A stretch of DNA of 64,000 nt, from contig CALLKI010000080.1 of the NCBI GenBank assembly GCA_938008415.1, positions 1-64,000 of the forward strand. The letters are read 5' to 3'. Positions 36,090 through 43,992 of this stretch are shown one piece after another (position 1 is the first letter of the stretch; every line of letters begins with the position of its first letter). The notes beneath the pieces are model-generated. The model was not told where the DNA came from. It searched no databases and was given only the letters and a program-made list of their open reading frames with translations. The stretch comes from an uncultured Luteimonas sp. (GTDB taxonomy: Bacteria; Pseudomonadota; Gammaproteobacteria; Xanthomonadales; Xanthomonadaceae). Made by a program: the position numbers and the translations under genes.

Positions 36090-38078
36090 ATGACGACGCC
36101 CAGCCGCCGCGAACTTGCCAACGCTCTCCGTTTCCTCGCCATCGACGCGGTCCAGGCCGCCAATTCCGGCCACCCGGGCATGCCGATGGGCATGGCCGAC
36201 ATCGCCGAGGTGCTGTGGAACGACTATCTCAGCCACAACCCCGGCAACCCGCGCTGGTTCAACCGCGACCGCTTCGTCCTGTCCAACGGCCACGGCTCGA
36301 TGCTGCAGTACGCGCTGCTGCACCTGTCGGGATACGACCTGCCGCTGGAGGAACTGAAGAACTTCCGCCAGCTCGGCTCGCGCACGCCGGGCCATCCCGA
36401 GAACTTCGTGACCCCGGGCGTGGAGACCACCACCGGGCCGCTGGGACAGGGCTTCGCCAACGCCGTCGGCTTCGCGCTGGCCGAGAAGCTGCTGGCGCAG
36501 CGCTTCAACCGCCCCGAGTTCCCGGTCGTGGACCACCGCACCTGGGTGTTCCTGGGCGACGGCTGCCTGATGGAAGGCATCTCGCACGAGGCCGCGTCGC
36601 TGGCCGGCACCTGGAAGCTGGGCAAGCTGGTCGCGTTCTGGGACGACAACCGCATCTCCATCGACGGCGACACCCGCGGCTGGTTCACCGACGACACGCC
36701 TGCGCGCTTCGAGGCCTACGGCTGGCGCGTGATCCGCGACGTGGACGGCCACGACCCCGACTCGATCAAGGCCGCGATCGAGGCCGCGATGGAGAACGAG
36801 GACAAGCCGGTGCTGATCTGCTGCCGCACCACCATCGGCTTCGGCTCGCCGAACAAGGCGGGCAGGGAATCGGTGCACGGCGCGCCGCTTGGCAGGGACG
36901 AGGTCGAGGCCACGCGCAAGGCGCTGGGCTGGGAGTACGGCCCGTTCGAGATCCCGCAGCACATCCGCGACGCCTGGCGTGCCAACGGCGCCGGGCTGGT
37001 GCGCGAGGAGCAGTGGAACCGGCTGTTCGACGAGTACGCCAGGCGCTACCCGGAGCTGGCCGCGGAGCTGGTGCGCCGCTCGCATGGCGAGCTGCCGGAG
37101 GGCTTCGCCGCGGCGGCCGACGCGTTCATCGCGAAGGTGCAGGCCGAGGGCCCGTCCATCGCCTCGCGCAAGGCCTCGCAGAACGCGATCGAGGCCTACG
37201 CGCCGCTGTTGCCGGAGCTGGTCGGCGGCTCGGCGGACCTGGCGCATTCCAACCTGACGCTGTGGAAGGGCAGCAAGTCCGTCGCCAGCGACGACCCGGA
37301 TGCCAACTACGTGTACTACGGCGTGCGCGAGTTCGCGATGACCGCGATCTCCAACGGACTGGCGCTGCATGGCGGCTTCATCCCGTACGACGCGACGTTC
37401 CTGGTGTTCAGCGACTACGCGCGCAACGCCGTGCGCATGAGCGCGCTGATGCACGCGCACGCGATCCACGTGTACACCCACGACTCGATCGGCCTGGGCG
37501 AGGACGGCCCGACCCACCAGCCGGTCGAGCACCTGGCCTCGCTGCGCTACATCCCGAACAACGACGTCTGGCGGCCGTGCGACGCGGTGGAGTCGGCGGT
37601 GGCCTGGCGCGCGGCGATCGAGCGCCGCGAAGGCCCCAGCTGTCTGGTGTTCAGCCGCCAGAACCTGCCGCACCAGCCACGTACCGGGGCGCAGGTGCGC
37701 GACATCGCGCGCGGCGGCTACGTGCTGAAGGATTCGGCGGGCACGCCGGAGATCATCCTGATCGCCACCGGCTCCGAGGTGGCGCTGGCGATGGAGGCCG
37801 CGGCCCGGCTCGGCGACCACGTGCGCGTGGTGTCCATGCCGTCGACCACCGTGTTCGACCGCCAGGACGAGGCGTACCGCGAATCGGTGCTGCCGAAGGC
37901 CGTGCGCAGGCGCGTGGCGATCGAGGCGGGCGTGAGCGATTTCTGGCGCAAGTACGTCGGCCTCGAGGGCGCGGTGGTCGGCATGGACACCTTCGGCGCC
38001 AGCGCGCCGGCCGACAGGCTGTTCGCGCACTTCGGCTTCACCGTCGAGCGCGTGGTCGAGGTCGCGAAGTCGCTGTAA
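36090..38078 (+). CDS. tkt: Transketolase
   Basis: 662-aa thiamine diphosphate enzyme of the pentose phosphate pathway. GHPGMPMGMADIAEVLW and the TPP motif GDGCLMEGISHEAASLAG, ending in FWDDN, lie in the N-terminal domain. HDSIGLGEDGPTHQPVEHL and FSRQNLP are in the middle domain, and a C-terminal domain has SMPSTTVFDRQD. Length is normal for bacterial transketolase. It partners functionally with rpiA in this window. Confidence 0.97.
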   Translation: MTTPSRRELANALRFLAIDAVQAANSGHPGMPMGMADIAEVLWNDYLSHNPGNPRWFNRDRFVLSNGHGSMLQYALLHLSGYDLPLEELKNFRQLGSRTPGHPENFVTPGVETTTGPLGQGFANAVGFALAEKLLAQRFNRPEFPVVDHRTWVFLGDGCLMEGISHEAASLAGTWKLGKLVAFWDDNRISIDGDTRGWFTDDTPARFEAYGWRVIRDVDGHDPDSIKAAIEAAMENEDKPVLICCRTTIGFGSPNKAGRESVHGAPLGRDEVEATRKALGWEYGPFEIPQHIRDAWRANGAGLVREEQWNRLFDEYARRYPELAAELVRRSHGELPEGFAAAADAFIAKVQAEGPSIASRKASQNAIEAYAPLLPELVGGSADLAHSNLTLWKGSKSVASDDPDANYVYYGVREFAMTAISNGLALHGGFIPYDATFLVFSDYARNAVRMSALMHAHAIHVYTHDSIGLGEDGPTHQPVEHLASLRYIPNNDVWRPCDAVESAVAWRAAIERREGPSCLVFSRQNLPHQPRTGAQVRDIARGGYVLKDSAGTPEIILIATGSEVALAMEAAARLGDHVRVVSMPSTTVFDRQDEAYRESVLPKAVRRRVAIEAGVSDFWRKYVGLEGAVVGMDTFGASAPADRLFAHFGFTVERVVEVAKSL

Positions 38079-38082
38079 GCCG

Positions 38083-38185
38083 CCGCCTCCCCCCCGCTTG
38101 CGGGGGAGGGAGGCGCACACCCCTCCGCCTGCGGCACCCGATGCCTCCCCTGCCTGCGGCGGGAGGCCGGGAGGGGGCAACAGGC
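38083..38185. repeat. REP-like GC-rich hairpin pair downstream of tkt
   Basis: Two adjacent palindromic units: CTCCCCCCCGC-TTG-CGGGGGAGGG (about 38087-38110) and a second near CCTCCCC-TGCCTGCGGCGG-GAGG and its flanks (about 38144-38177). They occupy the gap between convergent tkt and bolA. Units of this form (CTCCCCC, short loop, GGGGGAG) are dispersed in many Xanthomonadaceae genomes. They may double as a bidirectional terminator. Assignment as a repeat rests on form only. Confidence 0.4.
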
Positions 38186-38193
38186 ACGGCGTC

Positions 38194-38517
38194 CTATACC
38201 GACGGCGTCGCGGGCTTGTCGTGTCTGCTGCCGCCGCGGCAGGCGGGCGAGTCGGGCGCGCGGCCGGCCGCGGCCCATTCCTCCGGGGTGTACGTGTGCA
38301 GCGCCAGGGCGTGGATCTCGCCCATCAGCGGGCCGAGCGTGCGGTAGACCAGCTGGTGCCGCTGCAGCAGGCGCTGCCCGGCGAACGCGCTGCTGGCGAC
38401 CACCACCTTGTAATGGGTTTCCTGGCCGCGGCTGTGCATGTGGCTCTCGTCGTGCACCTCCAGGTGCGTGGGCGAAAGCGCATCCAGCGCGGCGCGGATG
38501 CGTTCGAGCTTCGACAT
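38194..38517 (-). CDS. bolA: BolA family protein
   Basis: 107-aa BolA-type protein that works with monothiol glutaredoxins in Fe-S cluster trafficking and, in enterobacteria, in stationary-phase morphology. The core HMHSRGQETHYKVVV and RHQLVYRTLGPLMGEIHALAL matches family signatures, including the conserved C-terminal His. The last 20 residues are basic and disordered. It is convergent with tkt and downstream of the mod operon, 38 bp after modC, so probably read with it. Confidence 0.92.
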   Translation of the reverse strand: MSKLERIRAALDALSPTHLEVHDESHMHSRGQETHYKVVVASSAFAGQRLLQRHQLVYRTLGPLMGEIHALALHTYTPEEWAAAGRAPDSPACRGGSRHDKPATPSV

Positions 38518-38555
38518 GCCCGCGATGTTAGCACCGGCGGCGCCGCGGGCCCCGT

Positions 38556-39176
38556 TCAGTCGAGCCGGTGGACCGCGTGCGCCAGGCGCCGCACGTCGTC
38601 CTCGGTGTGGCTGACGTAGACCATCGGCAGCTTCACCTCGTCGCGCACGCGCTGCAGCCACGGGATCAGCTCCTCGCGCCGGGCCCGGTCGAGCGAGGAC
38701 AGCGGCTCGTCGAACAGCAGGATCGCCGGCTGCGACAGCAGCGCGCGGCCGATCGCGACCCGCTGGGCCTCGCCGCCGGACAGGCCCTCGGGACGCCGGT
38801 CGAGCAGGTGGCCGATGCCGAGCAGGGCGACCACCGCATCCAGTCCGAACGGCGCCTCGCCACCCCGCCGGCCGTGGCGGCCATAGAGCAGGTTGGCGCG
38901 CACGCTGCGGTGCGGGAACAGGCGCGCGTCCTGGAACACGTAGCCGATGCGCCGGCGGTGGGTGGGCAGGTCGATGCGGCGCTGCGAGTCGAACAGGACG
39001 CGGCCGTCGATGGCGATGCGCCCGGACACCGGCCGCAGCAGCCCGGCGATGGCGTACAGCACCGAGGTCTTGCCCGCGCCCGAGGGGCCGGTGAGCGCGA
39101 GCACGCGCGCGTCCTCGACGATCCGCACGTGGCGTTGGAACCGGCCCCGGCGCAGCTCGATATCGATCTCCAGCAT
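38556..39176 (-). CDS. modC: Molybdate ABC transporter ATP-binding protein (short form)
   Basis: 206-aa ABC ATPase: Walker A GPSGAGKTS, Q-loop YVFQDARLF, signature LSGGEAQRVAIGRAL, Walker B ILLFDEPLSSLD and H-loop VSHTEDD. The LFPH element after the Q-loop is typical of ModC. It ends right after the nucleotide-binding domain and lacks the C-terminal TOBE/Mop molybdate-binding domain found in E. coli ModC (352 aa). Substrate assignment rests on the adjacent modA and modB. The ATG overlaps the modB stop (TGATG). Confidence 0.9.
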   Translation of the reverse strand: MLEIDIELRRGRFQRHVRIVEDARVLALTGPSGAGKTSVLYAIAGLLRPVSGRIAIDGRVLFDSQRRIDLPTHRRRIGYVFQDARLFPHRSVRANLLYGRHGRRGGEAPFGLDAVVALLGIGHLLDRRPEGLSGGEAQRVAIGRALLSQPAILLFDEPLSSLDRARREELIPWLQRVRDEVKLPMVYVSHTEDDVRRLAHAVHRLD

Positions 39177-39862
39177 CAGTCGTGCCCTCCGCGGCGCTGG
39201 CGGCGCACCAGCCACTCGCTGGCCAGCAGCGCCAGCAGCGAGATCGCCACCGCCACCAGCGCCAGTCGCCAGATGCCGGCCTCGCCGCCGGGCACCTGCA
39301 TCAGCCCGTAGAGCGCGGTCGAGAGCGTCTGCGTCTGCCCGGGGATGCTGGAAACGAAGGTGATGGTCGCGCCGAATTCGCCCAGCGCCTTGGCGAAGGC
39401 GAGCACCGTGCCGGCGACCACGCCCGGCCAGGCCAGCGGCAGGGTGATGGTCAGGAACACGCGCAGCGGGCCGGCGCCGAGCGTGGCCGCGGCCTGCTCG
39501 AGCCGGCGGTCCACGGATTCGATCGCCAGCCGGATCGCGCGCACCATCAACGGGAAGCCCATGATCGCGCTGGCGAGCGCGGCGCCGGTCCAGTGGAACG
39601 CGAAGCCGATGCCGAAGTGCTCCTCGAGGAAGCGCCCTGCCGCGCCGTTGCGGCCCAGCCACGCAAGCAGGGCGTAGCCGACGACCACCGGCGGCAGCAC
39701 CAGCGGCAGGTGCACCAGTGCATCCAGCAGCGCCTTGCCGGGAAAACCGCGGCGCGCCAACAGCCAGCCCAGCGCGATGCCCGGCGGCAGGCTCGCCAGC
39801 GCTGCGGCGAGCGCCACCTTCAGGCTGAGCAGGATGGCGGAGGTCTCGGCGGGCGTGAACAC
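39176..39862 (-). CDS. modB: Molybdate ABC transporter permease
   Basis: 228-aa permease with five or six membrane helices. The EAA loop is recognisable as LEQAAATLGAGPLRVFLTIT, together with the ModB-like GIALGWLLARRGFPGK and LPLVLPPVVVGYALL segments. It delivers molybdate across the inner membrane with ModA and ModC. The start is 7 bp after the modA stop and the stop overlaps the modC start. Confidence 0.94.
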   Translation of the reverse strand: MFTPAETSAILLSLKVALAAALASLPPGIALGWLLARRGFPGKALLDALVHLPLVLPPVVVGYALLAWLGRNGAAGRFLEEHFGIGFAFHWTGAALASAIMGFPLMVRAIRLAIESVDRRLEQAAATLGAGPLRVFLTITLPLAWPGVVAGTVLAFAKALGEFGATITFVSSIPGQTQTLSTALYGLMQVPGGEAGIWRLALVAVAISLLALLASEWLVRRQRRGGHD

Positions 39863-39869
39863 GCGGTCC

Positions 39870-40676
39870 TCAGCGGATGAAGCCGTGCCGGCGGAAGATG
39901 TCGCCGGCGGCGTCCGAACGCAACCAGGCGACGAAGTCCGCCGCTGCCGGGTGCGTGCTGGCGGCGACGCGCGCCGCCGGGTAGACGATCTCCGGATGCG
40001 TGTCCGGCGGGAAGGTGGCCAGCACCTTCACCCGTGGCTCGGCCCGTGCGTCGCTGGCGTAGACCACGCCCAGCGGCGCCTCGCCACGCGCCACCAGCAG
40101 CAGCGCGGCGCGGACGTTCTCGGCCTCGGCCACGCGCGGCGCGAGCCCATCCCACATGCCCAGCGATTCGAACGCCGCCCTCGCGTAGCGGCCGGCCGGC
40201 ACCGCGGAGGCCAGCGCCAGCGCGAGGCGCCCGCGTTCTCCAAACAGCGGGCGCAGGTCGGCTCCCGGCGCGAGCGCGACGGTGCCGGTCGGCGTTTCGC
40301 GCGGGGCGACCAGCACCAGCGCGTTGCCGCAGACGTCCGCGCGCGTGGCTGGATCGACGAGGCCGCGTTCCTGCAGCCAGTCCATCCAGTCGCGGTCGGC
40401 GGAGACGAACACGTCGGCCGGCGCGCGCTGCGCGATCTGCCGCGCCAGCGCGGAACTGGCGGCGTAGGACACGCGCACCGGCTGCCCGCTGCGGGCGGCG
40501 TAGGCGCCTGCGGCCTCGTCCAGCGCGTCCTTCAGGCTGGCCGCGGCGAACACCGTCAGCGGTGGCACGCCGTCCGTGGCCGGCCCCGGGCCGCCATCCG
40601 GGGCGCAGGCAGCCAGCAGCGCCGCCAGGGCCAGCGCGGCGATGCGGCGGGCCATCCGGGCCACCGGGGAACCCAT
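39870..40676 (-). CDS. modA: Molybdate ABC transporter substrate-binding lipoprotein
   Basis: 268-aa periplasmic binding protein. A signal peptide ends in lipobox LAAC (Cys24), so it is probably a lipoprotein. The mature part starts with LTVFAAASLKDALDE and has YAASSALARQI, PADVFVSADRDWMD and GEAPLGVVYASDA, typical of ModA. An internal ATG at 40655 (261 aa) is an alternative start that also leaves a complete signal peptide. It is 22 bp downstream of the MBL-fold gene. Confidence 0.94.
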   Translation of the reverse strand: MGSPVARMARRIAALALAALLAACAPDGGPGPATDGVPPLTVFAAASLKDALDEAAGAYAARSGQPVRVSYAASSALARQIAQRAPADVFVSADRDWMDWLQERGLVDPATRADVCGNALVLVAPRETPTGTVALAPGADLRPLFGERGRLALALASAVPAGRYARAAFESLGMWDGLAPRVAEAENVRAALLLVARGEAPLGVVYASDARAEPRVKVLATFPPDTHPEIVYPAARVAASTHPAAADFVAWLRSDAAGDIFRRHGFIR

Positions 40677-40698
40677 GTGGGATCGTGCGGCGGCGTGC

Positions 40699-41562
40699 TC
40701 AGAGCGCGTCGAGCGGGACCTTGAGGTAGCGAATGCCATTGTCCTCCGCGGGGGGCAGCTCGCCGGCGCGGATGTTGACCTGCACCGCCGGGATGATCAG
40801 CGCTGGCATCGACAGGGTGCGGTCGCGCGCCTCGCGCACGGCCACGAATTCGTCCTCGGTGGTGTCCGCGCGCACGTGGATGTTGCCGCGCTTCTGTGCG
40901 CCGATGGTGGTCTCGCAGGCCACCTCGCGGCCACCCGGGCCGTAGTCGTGGCAGACGAACACGCGGGTCTCGTCGGGCAGTTCGTACAGGCGCCGGATCG
41001 AGCGGTACAGCTGCGCGGCGCTGCCACCCGGGAAGTCGCAGCGGGCGGTGCCCGAGTCGGGCATGAACAGGGAGTCACCGGGGAACAGCGCGTCGCCGAC
41101 GAGGTAGGCGCAGCTGTCGCTGGTGTGGCCCGGCACCGCGATCACCCGCGCCTCGATGCCGCCGACGTGGAAGGTTTCGCCATCGGCGAACAGGTGGTCG
41201 AACTGCGAGCCGTCGGTTCGGAATCCGCCGCCGAGGTTGAAGATCCGGGCAAAGGTTTCCTGCACCCTGCGGATGCCCTCGCCGATGGCGAGCACGGCGC
41301 CCGGGAGCTGCTGGCGCAGCCAGTGGCCGGCGCTCAGGTGGTCGGCGTGGGCGTGGGTTTCCAGCAGCCAGCGCACCTGCAGCCCGTGCCCGCGGACGTG
41401 GTCGAGCAGGGCTTGTGCCGAACGGGTCGAGGTGCGGCCGGAGGCCGCCTCGTAGTCCAGCACCGGGTCGATGATCGCCGCCTGGCGCGTGTCGGGGTCG
41501 GAGACCACGTAGCTCCAGGTGTTGCTGGCGGCGTGGAAGAACGGCTTGACGTCCGGCTTCAT
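40699..41562 (-). CDS. MBL-fold persulfide dioxygenase-like hydrolase
   Basis: 287-aa metallo-beta-lactamase fold protein of the ETHE1/Blh type. Metal motif THAHADH (about residues 69-75), a later His in VPGHTSDSCAY, the bridging Asp in FPGDSLFMPDSGTARCDFPGG and the last His in VFVCHDYGPGG define an iron-type persulfide dioxygenase rather than glyoxalase II. The likely substrate is glutathione persulfide. The gene is followed closely by modA and is divergent from a DUF442 protein, the other half of Blh-like fusion proteins. Confidence 0.87.
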   Translation of the reverse strand: MKPDVKPFFHAASNTWSYVVSDPDTRQAAIIDPVLDYEAASGRTSTRSAQALLDHVRGHGLQVRWLLETHAHADHLSAGHWLRQQLPGAVLAIGEGIRRVQETFARIFNLGGGFRTDGSQFDHLFADGETFHVGGIEARVIAVPGHTSDSCAYLVGDALFPGDSLFMPDSGTARCDFPGGSAAQLYRSIRRLYELPDETRVFVCHDYGPGGREVACETTIGAQKRGNIHVRADTTEDEFVAVREARDRTLSMPALIIPAVQVNIRAGELPPAEDNGIRYLKVPLDAL

Positions 41563-41663
41563 GGCGCGTGGTCCTCCGGGGCAGGACACGGAAGGCGATG
41601 CTCGCATGCCCCGCATTGCGGAAGCGTAAAGTGGAATCCCCCCCGCCATGCAAGGAGACCGCA

Positions 41664-42215
41664 ATGTTCCGGATCGTGTTGCCCGCCGCCCTCGCCGCCT
41701 GCCTGCTGGCCGCCGCCGGCCCGGGCCGGGCGCTGGCTCCGGCGGATTCCCCCGCGGAGGCGGCGGATGCGCTCCCCCGGCTGGGGCTGCTCGTGGTGCG
41801 CGAGGACCTGCTGGTGTCCGGGCAGCCCACGCCGCAGCTGTGGGAGGTGCTGAAGGGCGAGGGCGTGACCACGGTCATCAACCTGCGCCCGGACGACGAG
41901 CTGCCCGGGCGGGACGAGCGTGCCGAGGTCGAGGCCGCGGGCCTGGCCTACCACCACATCCCGGTCGCCGGGCCCGATGGGCTGACCCCGGACAACGCCT
42001 CGCGCCTGTGGCGGCTGGTCCACGGCGCGCAGGGCCGGGTGCTGGCCCACTGCGGTTCGGGCAACCGGGTCGGCGCGCTGCTCGCGCTGGCCGCGGCGGA
42101 AGAGGGCGGCATGGCGCCGGAGGAGGCGCTGGCCTTCGGCAAGTCCGCCGGGCTGGCCAGCCCGGCGCTGGAGGCCGAGGTGCGCGCCCGGCTCGGGTTG
42201 CCGCCGGCCGAGTGA
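41664..42215 (+). CDS. Secreted DUF442/PTP-like protein
   Basis: 183 aa with a signal peptide (about 1-24, cleavage near GRALA). The fold is that of dual-specificity phosphatase/DUF442 proteins: GLLVVREDLLVSGQPTPQLW, VTTVINLRPDDELPGRDE and the P-loop HCGSGNRVG (Cys130, Arg135). This is the C-x4-R loop of DUF442/TIGR01244 rather than the C-x5-R of classical phosphatases. Activity may be phosphatase or sulfur transfer; unknown. AAGGAGA lies ahead of the ATG. Divergent from the persulfide dioxygenase-like gene, 101 bp apart. Confidence 0.8.
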   Translation: MFRIVLPAALAACLLAAAGPGRALAPADSPAEAADALPRLGLLVVREDLLVSGQPTPQLWEVLKGEGVTTVINLRPDDELPGRDERAEVEAAGLAYHHIPVAGPDGLTPDNASRLWRLVHGAQGRVLAHCGSGNRVGALLALAAAEEGGMAPEEALAFGKSAGLASPALEAEVRARLGLPPAE

Positions 42216-42224
42216 GGGGAGCGG

Positions 42225-43034
42225 TCAGGCGCCGAGGATGCCGTTGAGCAGGACCGCAAGCCGCGCGCCCGCGCGCTGCAGTTGGCGTTCGGCGACCGGG
42301 CGGTACTTCGTGACGTAGCTGTCATCGATGCGCGCCCGCGGCGGGTAGAAGCCCGGCTGCACGACGATGGCGCAGGACTGTCCGGCCCAGTGCGCCGGCG
42401 CTGCGGCGGAGAAGGCATCGTCCGCCTGCGGCTTCGCGGCGGAGGACAGGCGCAGGCGCAAGTAGTACGCGGTCTCGCCCACGCCGCGCGATCCGAGCAG
42501 GGTCGAATCCCACAGCGAGTGCAGGTTGCCGCCGCGGCCACGGAAGTTGACCTGGAAGTCGTTGCCGCCGCGGTCGCGTGCGTAGCCGGCGTGCAGCGGC
42601 TGGTGCACGTCGCCGACGAGGTGCACCACGAACTTCAGCGCCTGCAGTCGCTCGGCGTCGGGCCGCGAGCGGTCGCGCAGGATCGCCACCTGCGCCGCCA
42701 GCGCCTCGACCACGCAGTCGCCGCCGTGACAGTGGCGCGCGGCGTCGTAATGGCAGCCGTCCTCGCCGATGTTGACGTAGTGCCACTTCGAGCTGCGGCG
42801 GCCGAGCGCCGGATCATGCTGGCGCAGTTCGTCGGCCCAGTTGGCCACGTCGGCCAGCGACGACAGGCCCTCGGTGGCGAGCAGGCGGCGGGCTTCGGCG
42901 CGGGCCCCGGGCGAGAGCTGGTATTCGGCCAGCCGCGCCACCAGCCGGTGGCCCAGCGGCCCCCACGCGAGCGCGTGCGCCGGGGCCAGCAGCAGGACGA
43001 GCGCGAGGCACAAAAAAACAGGGAGGCGGGACAT
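42225..43034 (-). CDS. Secreted S1/P1 nuclease
   Basis: 269-aa zinc-dependent single-strand nuclease/3'-nucleotidase family. Signal peptide ends AHALA, leaving mature Trp1 (WGPLGHR), whose amino end is a zinc ligand in this family. Other ligands: WHYVNIG, DVHQPLHAG and GGN-DFQVNF and NLHSLWD (His and Asp). Four cysteines (GCHYDAARHCHGGDC and one near the end) may form disulfides. Likely exported for extracellular nucleic acid or phosphate scavenging. Convergent with the DUF442 gene, 9 bp apart. Confidence 0.93.
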   Translation of the reverse strand: MSRLPVFLCLALVLLLAPAHALAWGPLGHRLVARLAEYQLSPGARAEARRLLATEGLSSLADVANWADELRQHDPALGRRSSKWHYVNIGEDGCHYDAARHCHGGDCVVEALAAQVAILRDRSRPDAERLQALKFVVHLVGDVHQPLHAGYARDRGGNDFQVNFRGRGGNLHSLWDSTLLGSRGVGETAYYLRLRLSSAAKPQADDAFSAAAPAHWAGQSCAIVVQPGFYPPRARIDDSYVTKYRPVAERQLQRAGARLAVLLNGILGA

Positions 43035-43155
43035 GCCGGCATGGTAACCGACATGCCCGCCTCCCTGCGCCCTGCACGCGGGCTCCCCTGGAGGCGGGGG
43101 ACGCGATCCGGGACGCCGCGGGCTTCCGCGGGGAGGGACGGGCGCCCCGGGCGCG

Positions 43156-43794
43156 TCAGAACTTCACGACCCAGGCCAGGCCGTAGACCAGCGGGTCGAT
43201 GTCGGCGGTGCCGATCCTGACGCCGTTGACCTTGACGTCGGCGTCGATGTCCGCCCAGCGCGCGTCGAGGCGGATCGCGCTGCGCTGGTTCACCGCGAAG
43301 TCGATGCCGACGTGCGCGGCCAGGCCCCACGAATCGTCGAGCGACAGCCTGGTCCCTTCCAGCGCGCCGGTCGTCTTCTCGCTGAAGAACGTGGTGTAGT
43401 TCACGCCCACGCCGATGAACGGGGTGGCCTTCGTCGAGTTGGCGAAGTGGTACTGCAGCGAGACCACCGGCGGCAGGTGCCGGGTGCTGCCCACCTTGCC
43501 GATACCGCGGATGTCGATGTCGTGCTGGAACGGAAGCGCCGCCAGGACCTCGATGCCCAGGTTGTCGCGCACGAAGTACTCGGCGGTGATGGTCGGGCGC
43601 ACGCTGTTGCCGATTTCCGTCGGGGGCAGCGGGCCGAGCTCCAGCGCGGTCGCGTCCAGGCTGCCGTTGTTCGACTTCGGATCCACGTTGTGGACGCCGA
43701 TGCCGAGGGTCCAGTCGCCCCTGGACTGGGCGGCGGCGGGCAGGGCGGCGCCGACGGCGGCCGCCAGCAGGAGGAGGGAGAGGGTCTTCTTCAT
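43156..43794 (-). CDS. ompW: OmpW family outer-membrane protein
   Basis: 212-aa eight-stranded outer-membrane barrel. Signal peptide (cleavage after AAAQ), then GDWTLGIGVHNVDPKS, the family block NSVRPTITAEYFVRDNLGIEVLAALPFQHDI, FIGVGVNYTTFFSE and a terminal Phe (YGLAWVVKF). OmpW/OprG proteins are linked to uptake of small hydrophobic molecules and to redox adaptation. A ribosome site AAGGAAC precedes the ATG. A perfect FNR-type box lies 76 bp upstream. Confidence 0.94.
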   Translation of the reverse strand: MKKTLSLLLLAAAVGAALPAAAQSRGDWTLGIGVHNVDPKSNNGSLDATALELGPLPPTEIGNSVRPTITAEYFVRDNLGIEVLAALPFQHDIDIRGIGKVGSTRHLPPVVSLQYHFANSTKATPFIGVGVNYTTFFSEKTTGALEGTRLSLDDSWGLAAHVGIDFAVNQRSAIRLDARWADIDADVKVNGVRIGTADIDPLVYGLAWVVKF

Positions 43795-43869
43795 CGGGAG
43801 AGTTCCTTATCTGGCGTGTGGGAGAGAGGAGGAACGGCGCCAATCTGCGCCTGCCCGGCCCCCGCCGCC

Positions 43870-43883
43870 TTGATCCGGATCAA
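43870..43883. promoter_or_regulatory. FNR/Anr-type operator in the ompW-gapA interval
   Basis: TTGATCCGGATCAA is a perfect match to the FNR/Anr consensus TTGAT-N4-ATCAA. Measured toward ompW, a TSS at about 43835 would put it at -41.5 (class II activation), with a CAGATT hexamer at 43842-43847 in the -10 position. Toward gapA it is centred about 84 nt before the expected TSS. OmpW homologues are FNR/Anr-controlled in E. coli and Pseudomonas. Confidence 0.7.
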
Positions 43884-43926
43884 TCGCCCGGAAAACCGCC
43901 GGGACCGGCGGCCCGCGCCCCCGCGC

Positions 43927-43954
43927 CCGACAGGGTCCGCCCGGCTGGTAAAAT
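43927..43954 (+). promoter_or_regulatory. Probable gapA promoter
   Basis: CCGACA (43927-43932) and TAAAAT (43949-43954) separated by 16 nt, about 39 nt before the gapA ATG. The -10 is a 5/6 match. Confidence 0.5.
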
Positions 43955-43992
43955 CCCGTTTTCCCAATCCCTTCTTCCGGGAGTCGAGCGAC

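Noticed and set aside
34404..38180. A 1258-codon open frame on the minus strand
   Set aside because: Antisense to the symporter and transketolase genes, with His/Gln/Arg-rich low-complexity sequence.
38083..38185. CRISPR-like array
   Set aside because: Only two imperfect palindromes with no repeat-spacer periodicity and no cas genes.
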